Assembly: GCA_002373045.1 (NCBI GenBank)
Contig: DFHU01000038.1
Coordinates: 1 to 64,000 of the forward strand
DNA from: Pseudoselenomonas ruminantium
Lineage (GTDB): Bacteria; Bacillota; Negativicutes; Selenomonadales; Selenomonadaceae
DNA: 64,000 nt
Direction of reading: 5' to 3'
A program made the position numbers and the translations under genes. The notes under the pieces are model-generated. The model was not told the origin of the DNA. It ran no database searches and worked only from the letters and a program-made list of their open reading frames with translations. Shown piece by piece: positions 16,925 through 25,703 of the stretch (position 1 is the first letter of the stretch; the number at the start of each line of letters is the position of its first letter).

Positions 16925-18601
16925 ATGACGACAATTGATGAGCGGATTTTTGCTCATCTTCATGTTCATACAGAATTCAGCCTTTGTATTGGTGTAGCTC
17001 GTATTAAAGAACTAGTGGCAAGAGCTAAAGAATTGGGGATGAAACATTTAGCGATTACCGATTACGGCGCTCTGTATGGCATTATACCTTTCTATAAGGA
17101 ATGTAAAGAGCAGGGGATAAAGCCAATTATCGGCTGTGAGGTTCATGTGGCGCCGGTTTCGCGGCATGACCGCTGGGCTGTTAATGGTCGAAAGTATTAC
17201 AATCTGGTTTTGTTGGCGGAAAATCAGACGGGGTTTAAAAAACTGGTGAAACTTGTATCGATATCAAATATAAGAGGGCCATACAACAAGCCACGAGTGG
17301 ATAAGGAAATTTTACGCCAGTATCATGAAGGGCTTATTTGCTTATCGTCTGGTGCTGAGGGCGAAGTCTATCATGCCATTATCCGAAACAACAAGCAAAG
17401 AGCGAAAATAGTAGTTCAAGATTATATCGATATTTTTGGTCGTGAAAATTATTTCCTTGAGATTCAGAATCACGATTTGAGTGAGGAGAAAACTGTCAAT
17501 GAGGTTTTGGTTGAATTGGCTAAGAATTATGGTTTGGGATTGGTGGCAGCTAACGATTGTCAATATATTTGTCAAGACGATTGTAAGTTATATGCTATTT
17601 TGCAGTGTATATATTATGACGTTAAATTAAAATATTATAAAGAAGGTGGATATGACAATGGTGAGTATTACCTGAAATCTCCACACGAGATGAAAAAGTT
17701 ATTTTCTGAATATCCAGCTGCTATTGCCAATACAATGAAAATTGCTGAACGTTGTCAGGTTGACTTTACATTTGGTCAAATGCCTTCATTTTCAATGCCA
17801 AAAGATTTTAAAACGGATGATGAATACTTATGTATGTTGTGCAAAAAAGCGCTTTCTGTATATTATTCAGTAATTACAAATGAAATGGAGAAACGATTGC
17901 ACTATGAACTGGATATGATTAAACGGCGTGGACTTGCAAGTTATTTCCTGATTATGCAAGATATTATTAAGCTTTGTCGAGAGCATGAAATCTACGTAAC
18001 GTCACAAAATGGTTATTTGGTAGGAAGTGTTGTAGCCTATGTCCTTGGAATTAGTAATGTAGACCCTCTAAAGATTAATTTAGAAGCTGACGATGTTTTG
18101 AATCTAGAGCATATATCCACACCTAAATTTCTGTTAAGCGATAGTTCAGAGGGATTTATTATGGATGGGATTATGGAATATTTTAAGGAACATTATGGTT
18201 ATGAAAGTATAGCTGGGGTTGGCTCTATTATTCCTATATCAGTTAAATTTCTATTTCAATATGTAAGCAGAGCTTTGGGAATAAATTTTGGTCAAATACG
18301 AGATATATACAATACTCTATCAAATAAATATGGGACTTTTGATGAGGAATTGAATACGTCTGCGGGATTTCGTCGGTATTATGAATCGTCAGAAGTTGTC
18401 AAGAGAGTGGTTGCTCTTGCTCGCGGGCTTGAAGATCTACCAGGTTTTCCAGCGTCTGATCCGTATTTGTTGGTTATAGCTCCTTATTCGCTGACGGATT
18501 ATTTACCGGTAACTGAATTTGATGGCAAGTTAATGACCGTTTTTCCAAAGAAATACTTGGATGAACTGGGATTGTTTAAGCTGAACATAGCATCGACATG
18601 A
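16925..18601 (+). CDS. Inactive DnaE-like protein, copy 1 (PHP + palm, no polymerase catalytic residues)
   Basis: A 558-residue paralogue of the N-terminal half of DNA polymerase III alpha: PHP domain (1 to about 280), then thumb/palm. All three polymerase aspartates are gone. PDIDID is replaced by PKFLLS (near 400), and the FDFLGL aspartate by FKLNIA at the very C-terminus. The PGRGS motif reads SQNGYLVGS. In the PHP site HLHVH and GCEV remain, but ITDHG is ITDYG and NDCHY is NDCQY. It ends at an in-frame TGA where DnaE would continue. The start ATG follows GAGGAGG. It is about 8.8 kb from a close paralogue at 25704. An intact 558-codon frame argues for a retained, non-catalytic role. Confidence 0.85.
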   Translation: MTTIDERIFAHLHVHTEFSLCIGVARIKELVARAKELGMKHLAITDYGALYGIIPFYKECKEQGIKPIIGCEVHVAPVSRHDRWAVNGRKYYNLVLLAENQTGFKKLVKLVSISNIRGPYNKPRVDKEILRQYHEGLICLSSGAEGEVYHAIIRNNKQRAKIVVQDYIDIFGRENYFLEIQNHDLSEEKTVNEVLVELAKNYGLGLVAANDCQYICQDDCKLYAILQCIYYDVKLKYYKEGGYDNGEYYLKSPHEMKKLFSEYPAAIANTMKIAERCQVDFTFGQMPSFSMPKDFKTDDEYLCMLCKKALSVYYSVITNEMEKRLHYELDMIKRRGLASYFLIMQDIIKLCREHEIYVTSQNGYLVGSVVAYVLGISNVDPLKINLEADDVLNLEHISTPKFLLSDSSEGFIMDGIMEYFKEHYGYESIAGVGSIIPISVKFLFQYVSRALGINFGQIRDIYNTLSNKYGTFDEELNTSAGFRRYYESSEVVKRVVALARGLEDLPGFPASDPYLLVIAPYSLTDYLPVTEFDGKLMTVFPKKYLDELGLFKLNIAST

Positions 18602-19054
18602 TTATTTACAAATACTATGAATATTTTCAAAGAGACAGTGGATGCTGTAGAGTATACTTGTACCGTAAAGCTGGATATTAACAATATTCCGTTTGATGAC
18701 AAGGTAACTGAAAAGCTGTTATGTGAAGAACACATAGTTGCATTGCCCTATCTAGAATGTCTAAAACGTATAATCAAGGATTTTACACCCAAAAGTTTTA
18801 CAGACCTTACCCGCAAGGAAGTTTTTTCCAGTTTAAGACTATCGGGCCTTTCTGTTGCGGTGTTGATTTGGCAATCAGCCTATTTGAAGGCACATTATCC
18901 TAAAGAATATATGGCTGCGGCACTCAACAACGAGATAAATGATGAATATATTAAAGAAGCAAAGCGTTTGGGGATAAAGTTCCTGCCTGCTGATAATAAA
19001 AAAGTGATAGTAAATTTAGAGTGGAAAAGGATGGAATACGCTTTCCTTTGGTAA
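18602..19054 (+). pseudogene. DnaE C-terminal remnant in the same frame as copy 1
   Basis: After the TGA at 18599-18601 the same frame stays open for 150 codons. It reads VKLDINNIPFDDK and FTPKSFTDL, both recognisable DnaE finger-domain segments, then jumps straight to AVLIWQSAYLKAHYPKEY, which lies about 170 residues further on in a normal DnaE. So it has an internal deletion as well as the upstream stop. A start at ATG 18617 would give a 145-residue product but has no good ribosome binding site. A further frameshift near 19040 prolongs the remnant towards 19134. Confidence 0.75.
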
Positions 19055-19200
19055 CAGATGAATATACTGAAGATGATTATGGGCCTGGCATTAGCATAGG
19101 GCAACTTCCGAAAGCGCTTAGGTACAGATTGTAAGATATCTTGGAAACCAGCAATGTCATAGAGAAGAAAGATTGAGCGAAGAGAAACTTGGAGGTAGAA

Positions 19201-20463
19201 ATGGATCTGAAAACCGGTTCAAAAAATCGTATTGATGATGCTGAAGAAAAAAGAGTCGAACTCCATGCGCACACGAAAATGAGTCGCTGGTCTGGTGTGG
19301 TGTCGGCGAAAGATTTGATTCTGACTGCTGATAAATGGGGGTGGAAGTCAATTGCTATTACTGACCGTGGTGTTACACAGGCTTTTCCGGAGGCTATGAA
19401 GACCGTAGCTGACAACAATTTAAATATCAAAGTAATATATGGGATGGAAGGATACATGACAGGTGATGACTATATGCAGAAAAATGCTTTTCATGTGTCT
19501 ATTCTGGTTAAAAATGTGGATGGGCTAAAAAATCTAAATTCGCTTATCGACTTCTCGTATCGAGATTTTTTCAGGCAAAATCGTATTACTAAGAATAAAT
19601 TAGCTCGATTTAGGAACGGACTACTTATTGGTTCTGCTTGTAAATATGGCGAACTTTATCGTGCGATTATTGAAGGGCAAAGTGATGAAAAACTTATAGA
19701 GATTGCAAGTTTCTATGATTATTTGGAAGTGCAGCCTATTGGTACTTGTAAAGATTTAATAATTAGAGAAAGTTTTCCATATCGTAAAATCAAAACAGAA
19801 GCCGACCTGCAGAATGTTAATCGTAAAATAATCGAATTAGGAAGAAAACTGAACAAATTGGTAGTGGCTACAGGTGATGTTCATTTTCTTAATCCAAGCG
19901 ATATAGATATTCGTACTATCCTTCACTATAATATGGGTTTTAGAAGACGCGAAGATATTCCGTTGCCGTACTTTTTGAGAACCACGAATGAAATGTTAAA
20001 TGAATTCGATTACATCGACAAACAAACTGCATATGATATTGTCGTAAGAAATTCACGTATTGTTGCAGATAAGATTGAGAAAATTTCTCCTGTTCCAACT
20101 GAAGGAGAATTGCCGATTTTGGCAAAAACAAATTATGCGCAGGATTTAGTTTATGATTATGATATTGTAAGATTATCAGCAATAAGAACAATAGCGAAGG
20201 TTACAGCTGAACATTATGTAAGATGTTATATTGAAGAGAAGAAATTAAGATTTAGTGATGAGAAAATTAAACATATAGTAGAAGGAATAACAGGCGTGAA
20301 AGTAGTTACGGCCGTTAATGAATATGGATTCGTTATAATACCAGATAGTGTAAGAGAGTTCATACCTCTTCAGCAAATACCGGGAAGCCGTATATTGGTT
20401 ACACATTATGATAGAGGTTTTCTTTCAGATACGATAGTGGATCATAGGAGGGAAAATATGTAG
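19201..20463 (+). CDS. PolC-type PHP-domain protein
   Basis: A 420-residue protein matching only the PHP region of PolC, the Gram-positive replicative polymerase, not DnaE. Markers are ELHAHTKMS, YGMEGY, LIIGSACK-like IGSACKYGEL, FYDYLEVQPIG and VATGDVHFL. PolC's exonuclease and polymerase domains are absent. PHP ligands partly remain (HxH, E, H, C and DxH), but the aspartate of MSxxDG is Ser and ITDHG is ITDRG. The last 110 residues do not align to anything I recognise. ATG 19201 is chosen because GGAGG ends 5 bases before it. Two bases after its stop the primase-like gene starts, so they are cotranscribed. Confidence 0.8.
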   Translation: MDLKTGSKNRIDDAEEKRVELHAHTKMSRWSGVVSAKDLILTADKWGWKSIAITDRGVTQAFPEAMKTVADNNLNIKVIYGMEGYMTGDDYMQKNAFHVSILVKNVDGLKNLNSLIDFSYRDFFRQNRITKNKLARFRNGLLIGSACKYGELYRAIIEGQSDEKLIEIASFYDYLEVQPIGTCKDLIIRESFPYRKIKTEADLQNVNRKIIELGRKLNKLVVATGDVHFLNPSDIDIRTILHYNMGFRRREDIPLPYFLRTTNEMLNEFDYIDKQTAYDIVVRNSRIVADKIEKISPVPTEGELPILAKTNYAQDLVYDYDIVRLSAIRTIAKVTAEHYVRCYIEEKKLRFSDEKIKHIVEGITGVKVVTAVNEYGFVIIPDSVREFIPLQQIPGSRILVTHYDRGFLSDTIVDHRRENM

Positions 20464-20465
20464 CC

Positions 20466-21500
20466 ATGAGATACGTAGATGAAAATGTGAAAAATGAAAT
20501 GGGACTGTATTTAGCCGACTACTTAATAGAAAGTGGTTGCACCACGCTGGATGGATTTGAGATGAGAAATAATATTTCTTGCAAGGTATCTTGTCCCAAT
20601 CCGGCTCACGGAGACAATCCCCCATCAGCGTATTACCTCGGTAATTGGCGGTACGGCAATCCAGTAGTGCACTGTCGTAGCTGTGGTAACGTATGGGACT
20701 TATTTAGGCTCATTGGAGTAAGGGAAAATCTGCCAGAGTTCAGTCAGCAGGTGGAAAGAGCATGGGAACTTTACGGCAGTCGGGATCGGTCCGCTGCTAC
20801 AAGGACGGTACCCAAAAACTTGCAAGCTGTGAGAGAGGAAGTTGCAACAGAGGACAAGGTGCGAATACAGCAGTACATACTTAATAGCCAGCAAAATATA
20901 TTACAGACGGATTTTTGGAGGAAACGAGGTTTCACTGAAGATTTTGTAAAAGCCCGTGGACTTGGCTATGATGTGCAAAAAAAGCGACTCATAATTCCTA
21001 CCGATACTGCTTATGTGGCAATAGCAACACAGTCGGATGAAAGCGTCTGTTATAAAAGTCCCAAAGGGATATCGGTTTCTCTTTCTGGTAGTACTCATCT
21101 AAAGGAGCAAGGGGGAGTATTTGTGGTAGAGAGAGCCTTAGATGCATTAGCCATCGAACAGGCAGGGGGACGAGCTATAGCCCTGAATAGTGTAAGTAAT
21201 GTTACTTTGCTGATAAGCCTTGCAAAAGATTCTCCATCCTGGTTTTTTATAACATTTGATAATGATGAATTCAGGCAAAGGATGGGCAATGACCTTTCCA
21301 CTAAACTTTTTGTTATACAGAGAGTACCTGTAGAATTTTATTACGATGCCTGGCATCCATACAAAGGCCCCACGGAATGGCTATCGATGGAAGGGCATGG
21401 CAGATTAAGCGACCACATTGAGAAAATGTTGCTAGAGAGCCACATGCTAGATATCCCGAGAAAGCAAAATGGTAAAAGAAAAGAAGCGATTTCACGTTGA
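20466..21500 (+). CDS. Primase-like protein: CHC2-type zinc finger plus Toprim
   Basis: A 344-residue protein. A zinc-ribbon with paired cysteines (CPNPAHGD about residues 44-51, then CRSCG about 73-77) resembles the DnaG/phage primase CHC2 finger. A Toprim-like domain follows, with the glutamate motif FVVERALDALAIEQAGG (near 219-235) and the aspartate motif FITFDND (near 259-265). There is no DnaG-type helicase-binding domain, so it looks like a phage- or plasmid-type primase. It is 2 bp from the PolC-type PHP gene. Its neighbours support origin in a replication module of a phage or large plasmid. Toprim catalytic acids look conserved, unlike the polymerase-like proteins nearby. Confidence 0.8.
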   Translation: MRYVDENVKNEMGLYLADYLIESGCTTLDGFEMRNNISCKVSCPNPAHGDNPPSAYYLGNWRYGNPVVHCRSCGNVWDLFRLIGVRENLPEFSQQVERAWELYGSRDRSAATRTVPKNLQAVREEVATEDKVRIQQYILNSQQNILQTDFWRKRGFTEDFVKARGLGYDVQKKRLIIPTDTAYVAIATQSDESVCYKSPKGISVSLSGSTHLKEQGGVFVVERALDALAIEQAGGRAIALNSVSNVTLLISLAKDSPSWFFITFDNDEFRQRMGNDLSTKLFVIQRVPVEFYYDAWHPYKGPTEWLSMEGHGRLSDHIEKMLLESHMLDIPRKQNGKRKEAISR

Positions 21501-21591
21501 AGATAAACTGAATTAAAGGGGAAAATATCCAGGAAATCGAATAATATACGAAGGCGTATAGAAGAGTCTAGTAGTGCAACTGGTTGATTAG

Positions 21592-22614
21592 GTGATGGTT
21601 GGAGTGATGACATTGCGTGTATATGCTGGAAGTAACAAGAAAATGTTGAATATGTTGATTTTGGAGATTCTAAAAGAATATACTGATGCTGAACATCGCC
21701 TGACACAACAGGAAATCATAGACTTGTTATACCATAATTACGGGGCCGAGTGTGACCGCCGTTCTATCCGGAACAACATACAGTCTTTGAAAGACATGGG
21801 ATATGAGATATATACGGAGCGCGGGTGTTACTTGATGGAGCGAGATTTTGATGATGCAGAATTGCGGTTACTTATTGATAGTGTCTTGTTTTCTAAAAAT
21901 ATATCAGTTGCACAGAGTCAACGTTTAATCGAGAAAATTAAAAGTCTAGGGAATCGTTACTTTAGTGCTAAGGTTAATCATATATCCAATTTGCCTGAAC
22001 TCCACCATGCTGACAATAAGCAGGCAATGATTGTCTTAGATACGTTAAATGATGCGATAGAAGCCAAAAGGAAGGTGCGCTTTGTTTATAGCCAGTATGG
22101 TATTGATTTTAAGCTCCACCCTAAAAGACCAGAACCATATATTGTAAGCCCTTATCAACTGGTGGCTAACAATGGACGATATTACCTGATTGGGAATTAT
22201 GACAAGTACGATAATATATCACATTACAGAGTCGATCACATTACATCGATAACCATGCTGGATGAACCAGCAAAGCCCAAAAATAAAATCAAAGAATTTG
22301 TACAGGGATTCAGCCTGCCTAAGCACATGGCTGAACACATTTATATGTATAGTGGTGAAAGTGTAGCTGTTAAATTCGTAGCAGATATTGGTCTGATGAA
22401 TGAATTAGTTGATTGGTTCGGCAGGAATTTCAAAGTTGAGGAAGAAGATAGTAACAAGATATTGGTGACAGTAACATGTAACGAAAATGCGATGTTTCAT
22501 TGGGCGCTGCAATATGGTCAGCGAATTGAGGTTAAGGCACCACAGGATTTAAGAGACCGTATAAAAGCGGCAATAGAATGCATGGTATCAAAATACAGGG
22601 AGGAAAATATATGA
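21592..22614 (+). CDS. WYL-domain transcriptional regulator
   Basis: A 340-residue regulator with an N-terminal winged helix (about residues 17-72; LTQQEIIDLL and DRRSIRNNIQSLKDMGYEI) and a WYL ligand-binding domain (about 150-230; FVYSQYG, SPYQLVANNGRYYLIGNY, HYRVDHI). WYL proteins respond to nucleic-acid ligands and are frequent regulators of defence and mobile-element loci. The start could be GTG 21592, ATG 21595 or ATG 21607; none has a clean ribosome binding site. It overlaps the next gene by 4 bases (ATGA), so it is translationally coupled to it, and may control this cluster. Confidence 0.85.
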   Translation: MMVGVMTLRVYAGSNKKMLNMLILEILKEYTDAEHRLTQQEIIDLLYHNYGAECDRRSIRNNIQSLKDMGYEIYTERGCYLMERDFDDAELRLLIDSVLFSKNISVAQSQRLIEKIKSLGNRYFSAKVNHISNLPELHHADNKQAMIVLDTLNDAIEAKRKVRFVYSQYGIDFKLHPKRPEPYIVSPYQLVANNGRYYLIGNYDKYDNISHYRVDHITSITMLDEPAKPKNKIKEFVQGFSLPKHMAEHIYMYSGESVAVKFVADIGLMNELVDWFGRNFKVEEEDSNKILVTVTCNENAMFHWALQYGQRIEVKAPQDLRDRIKAAIECMVSKYREENI

Positions 22615-22925
22615 GTGCCGCTGAGATAATTTTAATGTATGGGGTATCCGCAGAGCAACGAACAAAGATTGCGAAATTATATCCAGTAGAAAAAGGATAT
22701 GAATTATCGGAAACAGATGAGCTGAGAGATTTAATTGCTGTACCTGCAAAGGCTATTGTAATTAATCCACATGCATTAAGTGAAGATGAGAAGAATTTAA
22801 TGTTTGAATTCTATTTACAGGTTCATGCTCCCGATAATAGTCTGGCTATGATTTTTACAGAACCGATAAATATTCCAGCAGCATTAAAACATTCAGATGT
22901 ATACATTCTGGATAATATTATATGA
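22611..22925 (+). CDS. Small protein of unknown function
   Basis: A 104-residue acidic protein coupled to the WYL gene through an ATGA overlap. AGGGAGG precedes ATG 22611. It has no signal peptide, membrane segment or cysteine. The pattern SAEQRTKIAKLYPVEKGYEL and VINPHALSEDEKNLMFEF suggests an alpha/beta fold. The family is not recognised; linkage suggests a partner or target of the WYL regulator. Confidence 0.7.
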   Translation: MSAAEIILMYGVSAEQRTKIAKLYPVEKGYELSETDELRDLIAVPAKAIVINPHALSEDEKNLMFEFYLQVHAPDNSLAMIFTEPINIPAALKHSDVYILDNII

Positions 22926-22951
22926 TTCATTTATACAAGGAGGTATTTATC

Positions 22952-23581
22952 ATGAATTTGAAGGAAGCTTTTCAAACGCAGAACAAAATCAATGAATTAC
23001 TGAGTTACATCACAAGATATCTGTCCAATAACGACAACGTTATGACGATTTCGGAAAAACACTTGCGCAGCAAGGCCTTAAAAGGACAGAAGGATGAGAC
23101 TGTCGATGTCAGTGAGCGCAGCGAAGATGGTTTTGCTGTAGAGGCGTTGTTAAAAGTATGGCAGGAACTTATGGAAGAAAAAGAAAAACTGTCGTGCGCA
23201 ATCGGCAAGGCTAAGGCAGGGATGGGCTTTAACCTTGACGCAGCTGTAGATGCCAATAAAAGTAGGCGGTCAATGCTTCAAGTATTACAAGGCTTAGCAA
23301 ACTTGAAGAGTTCTCATGAACTGCAAAAGGGAGAAGGTCAAGGATATGTGTTTAACAATGATGGCAATCAAACTTCCTACTACTATGATATTGACCGTAT
23401 TATGACGATTGATTATGACAGAAACAAAGTAAGGGCAATGGTTAAGGAATTTAATCGCAAGGCTGACGAAGCATCTCTCAAGATTGATGAAGCATTGCTC
23501 GCTACCAAAGTTGATTACACGCCCAGGTTTGACCTGGCAGGTGAGAACCAATTTATTGTTGAGGAATTGCTGGAAAAATAA
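22952..23581 (+). CDS. DIP1984 family protein
   Basis: A 209-residue protein recognised as the DIP1984 (septicolysin-related) family from its start MNLKEAFQTQNKINELLSYI and the coiled-coil, charged composition. The long N-terminal helix, a Lys/Glu-rich middle and the segment TSYYYDIDRIMTIDYDR are typical. Its function is not established. ATG 22952 has AAGGAGG 8 bases upstream. It follows the 104-residue gene by 26 bp and is probably the last gene of the WYL unit. Confidence 0.75.
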   Translation: MNLKEAFQTQNKINELLSYITRYLSNNDNVMTISEKHLRSKALKGQKDETVDVSERSEDGFAVEALLKVWQELMEEKEKLSCAIGKAKAGMGFNLDAAVDANKSRRSMLQVLQGLANLKSSHELQKGEGQGYVFNNDGNQTSYYYDIDRIMTIDYDRNKVRAMVKEFNRKADEASLKIDEALLATKVDYTPRFDLAGENQFIVEELLEK

Positions 23582-23998
23582 TTAGGATATAATCAGCCAC
23601 TTTAGCAGGGGCATTCATTAAAGGGAATTCGGTTCAGGTGCAGATGAACTATGAAGCTGCATGCAAATTACGAATGATAGCAGATAGCTATTTGCGTATG
23701 GAAATTATGGCTAAGAGCCTGAGGTGTGTACCTCCAATATCCATTAAGACGATTCAACTATCGCTATTTCGTTAATCGCTAGACGCGATATCTTCATATC
23801 GTTTTATCATTATAACAAGATAACGTTTCGCTAGTTGTACGTTCCTTGTGTAAGGAATAGAAATCTTACGTTAAATGCCGGATGCCTATGCTTTGGGATA
23901 GTTGTTCGGCAATAGAAGGAGCTTTGATGGATGCTTCTGCTAAAGTGGCTGAGTAGGATGATGTTTGTGTTTTTATAATAATGAAAGGATTGATTATT
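23582..23998. other. Gene-less stretch with short dyads
   Basis: About 400 bases without a supported gene. A TTCCTT-GTGT-AAGGAA hairpin lies near 23844-23859, and there are several partial inverted repeats of the type CGATATC/GATATCG around 23785-23805. Short open pieces (for example from 23887 ending at the TAG near 23954) look like decayed coding sequence, but I cannot identify the source. Confidence 0.4.
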
Positions 23999-25078
23999 AT
24001 GATGCCTAGATTTAATAAAGAAGTATTATGTAAGTACTTAAAAACAAAGTTGGATAAAAATGAGGATGAATTGTTTGAGACTAATAACAATAATCCGGAC
24101 TGTAAAATAAAATCGAAGGAAATGAAACCTTTTTATTATAGAGATGATGAGAGGAAAAATAATTTTTTTTATGATTTGAAGGCATGTGAGGATGTTAAAA
24201 ATTATGGCGGTGGGGCTGGCCAAGAGTTAGAATGGAAGATCAGAGCAATTCATTCTTCTTCAGCAATGACATATAATATATTCAGTAATAACCCATTTGA
24301 TAAGGAAAAACACAGAAAAGTAGATATAAAAGAAGGTAAATTACCTAAGGGAAAATATGATCTTGAATATGAGAAAAAACTCCCTGCGTTATCGAATGGA
24401 AGTAAAGCAAATCTTGATGCGTTTCTTAAATCCGATAATAACTTAATATTTTTTGAAATGAAAATGACAGAATGGTTAACTGGCTCTCCAGGGAAACTAT
24501 CTGAAACATATGTGTCTGAAATAGAGAATGGGCATACCGAAAAAATACCCAAAGAAATTGCAGAATTATTCAAAAAATATTATAGCGTAGATAAGTATTC
24601 TAAAGAAGAAAAAAATGGTTCTTCAAGAAAATATTATTATCCTATTACTAATTACTTTGATGTGTTTCAAATTATAAAACATATTTTAGGAATATATAAT
24701 GGATTTAAAAATGATTTAGATATTACTGATGGAAAATATAAAAAAGTAGTACTAGTTATCGGATATTGGACAATACCTTCTGATTTAATGGTCGGGGAGA
24801 AGAAGTTACATGATATATATGATAAAGATTTAGGCGTTGATTTTGTAAATAGGCTAAAAAAACAGATAGGGAAATATGTTGGTAAAAATGGAATTAAATG
24901 TGAAATGGAAAAAGAAATAAGAGAATTTTGCGACTCGTTGAAAAACGTAAAAGAGTTATTTTTTAAGGAAAAGGAAATAGATTTTAGTGTTATTCCTATG
25001 ACAGTAGAAGATATAGTTACGTGCTTGGATGATAAAGATAAAGCTAAACGAAACTATTTACAAAAACGATATTTATAA
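23999..25078 (+). CDS. Putative PD-(D/E)XK nuclease-like protein, very AT-rich
   Basis: A 359-residue Lys- and Asn-rich protein. The middle carries QELEWKIRAIHSSSAMTYNIF, then ANLDAFLKSDNNLIFFEMKMTEW. The Asp, then about 12 residues to E-M-K, is the spacing of a PD-(D/E)XK active site, and the preceding Ser/Asn-rich helix resembles PGN_0703-type putative restriction endonucleases. ATG 23999 is preceded by AAAGGA. Base composition is markedly more AT-rich than its neighbours, a sign of separate acquisition. It follows a 417-bp gap and is 22 bp ahead of the HD gene. The nuclease assignment is inference from motif only. Confidence 0.6.
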   Translation: MMPRFNKEVLCKYLKTKLDKNEDELFETNNNNPDCKIKSKEMKPFYYRDDERKNNFFYDLKACEDVKNYGGGAGQELEWKIRAIHSSSAMTYNIFSNNPFDKEKHRKVDIKEGKLPKGKYDLEYEKKLPALSNGSKANLDAFLKSDNNLIFFEMKMTEWLTGSPGKLSETYVSEIENGHTEKIPKEIAELFKKYYSVDKYSKEEKNGSSRKYYYPITNYFDVFQIIKHILGIYNGFKNDLDITDGKYKKVVLVIGYWTIPSDLMVGEKKLHDIYDKDLGVDFVNRLKKQIGKYVGKNGIKCEMEKEIREFCDSLKNVKELFFKEKEIDFSVIPMTVEDIVTCLDDKDKAKRNYLQKRYL

Positions 25079-25100
25079 TAAAGCTATAAGGGGAAACAAT

Positions 25101-25676
25101 ATGGATCTTTTGCAGAGATATCAAGAATTGAAGGGAAAGGTTATAAATCGGAAAAAAGAATTTGCTGACTTAATGAATTTTATTGAAAATGAAACAGTTT
25201 ATCTGACAACGCCTGCCTCCACCAAATATCATCTTTGCCGTGAACGTGGCTTATTGGAGCATAGTGTCAATGTGGCAGAGAACCTGCTGAAAATCAAGGC
25301 AGTACTTGCCCCGGAAATTAGTGATGAAAGCTGTGTCATCGTGGCACTGCTTCATGACTTAGGCAAAGCTGGAATGCCGGGACAGCCACAGTATATCAAG
25401 AATGAGCCCAGCCCCAAGCAAAAGGCATATGGCTATCCGGCTACTACGCCTTACCGCTTTAACAAAGACCTTTTATATCTGAGTGTACCTATCCGTGGAC
25501 TTTATTTGGCAGCCAGTCGATTTCCATTGACAGAGGATGAGGTGCAGGCTATTGTCTACCATGATGGGCAGTATGTAGAAGATAACCGCAGTGTGGCAGC
25601 AAGGGAGGGGAAACTCACCTTGCTTTTGCAGTATGCGGATAATTGGAGTGGCTTTATTGTCGAAACTGCAGAATGA
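25101..25676 (+). CDS. HD-domain phosphohydrolase
   Basis: A 191-residue protein with an HD metal-dependent phosphohydrolase fold: HSVNVAENLL (first His, about residue 53), then LLHDLGKAG (HD pair), and YHDGQY and LLQYADNW near the end (distal His and Asp). HD proteins of this compact type occur in phage and plasmid replication regions and can act on nucleotides; the substrate is unknown here. ATG 25101 has AGGGGAAAC upstream. It sits between the nuclease-like gene and DnaE-like copy 2 (27 bp), so these are probably cotranscribed. Confidence 0.8.
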   Translation: MDLLQRYQELKGKVINRKKEFADLMNFIENETVYLTTPASTKYHLCRERGLLEHSVNVAENLLKIKAVLAPEISDESCVIVALLHDLGKAGMPGQPQYIKNEPSPKQKAYGYPATTPYRFNKDLLYLSVPIRGLYLAASRFPLTEDEVQAIVYHDGQYVEDNRSVAAREGKLTLLLQYADNWSGFIVETAE

Positions 25677-25703
25677 AATATTCATCATATAGGAGGGAAG
25701 ACT

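Noticed and set aside
18599..18601. TGA of DnaE-like copy 1 as a selenocysteine codon
   Set aside because: DnaE has no cysteine or selenocysteine at this place, I see no SECIS-like hairpin just downstream, and the tail behind it has a large deletion. A plain stop is simpler.
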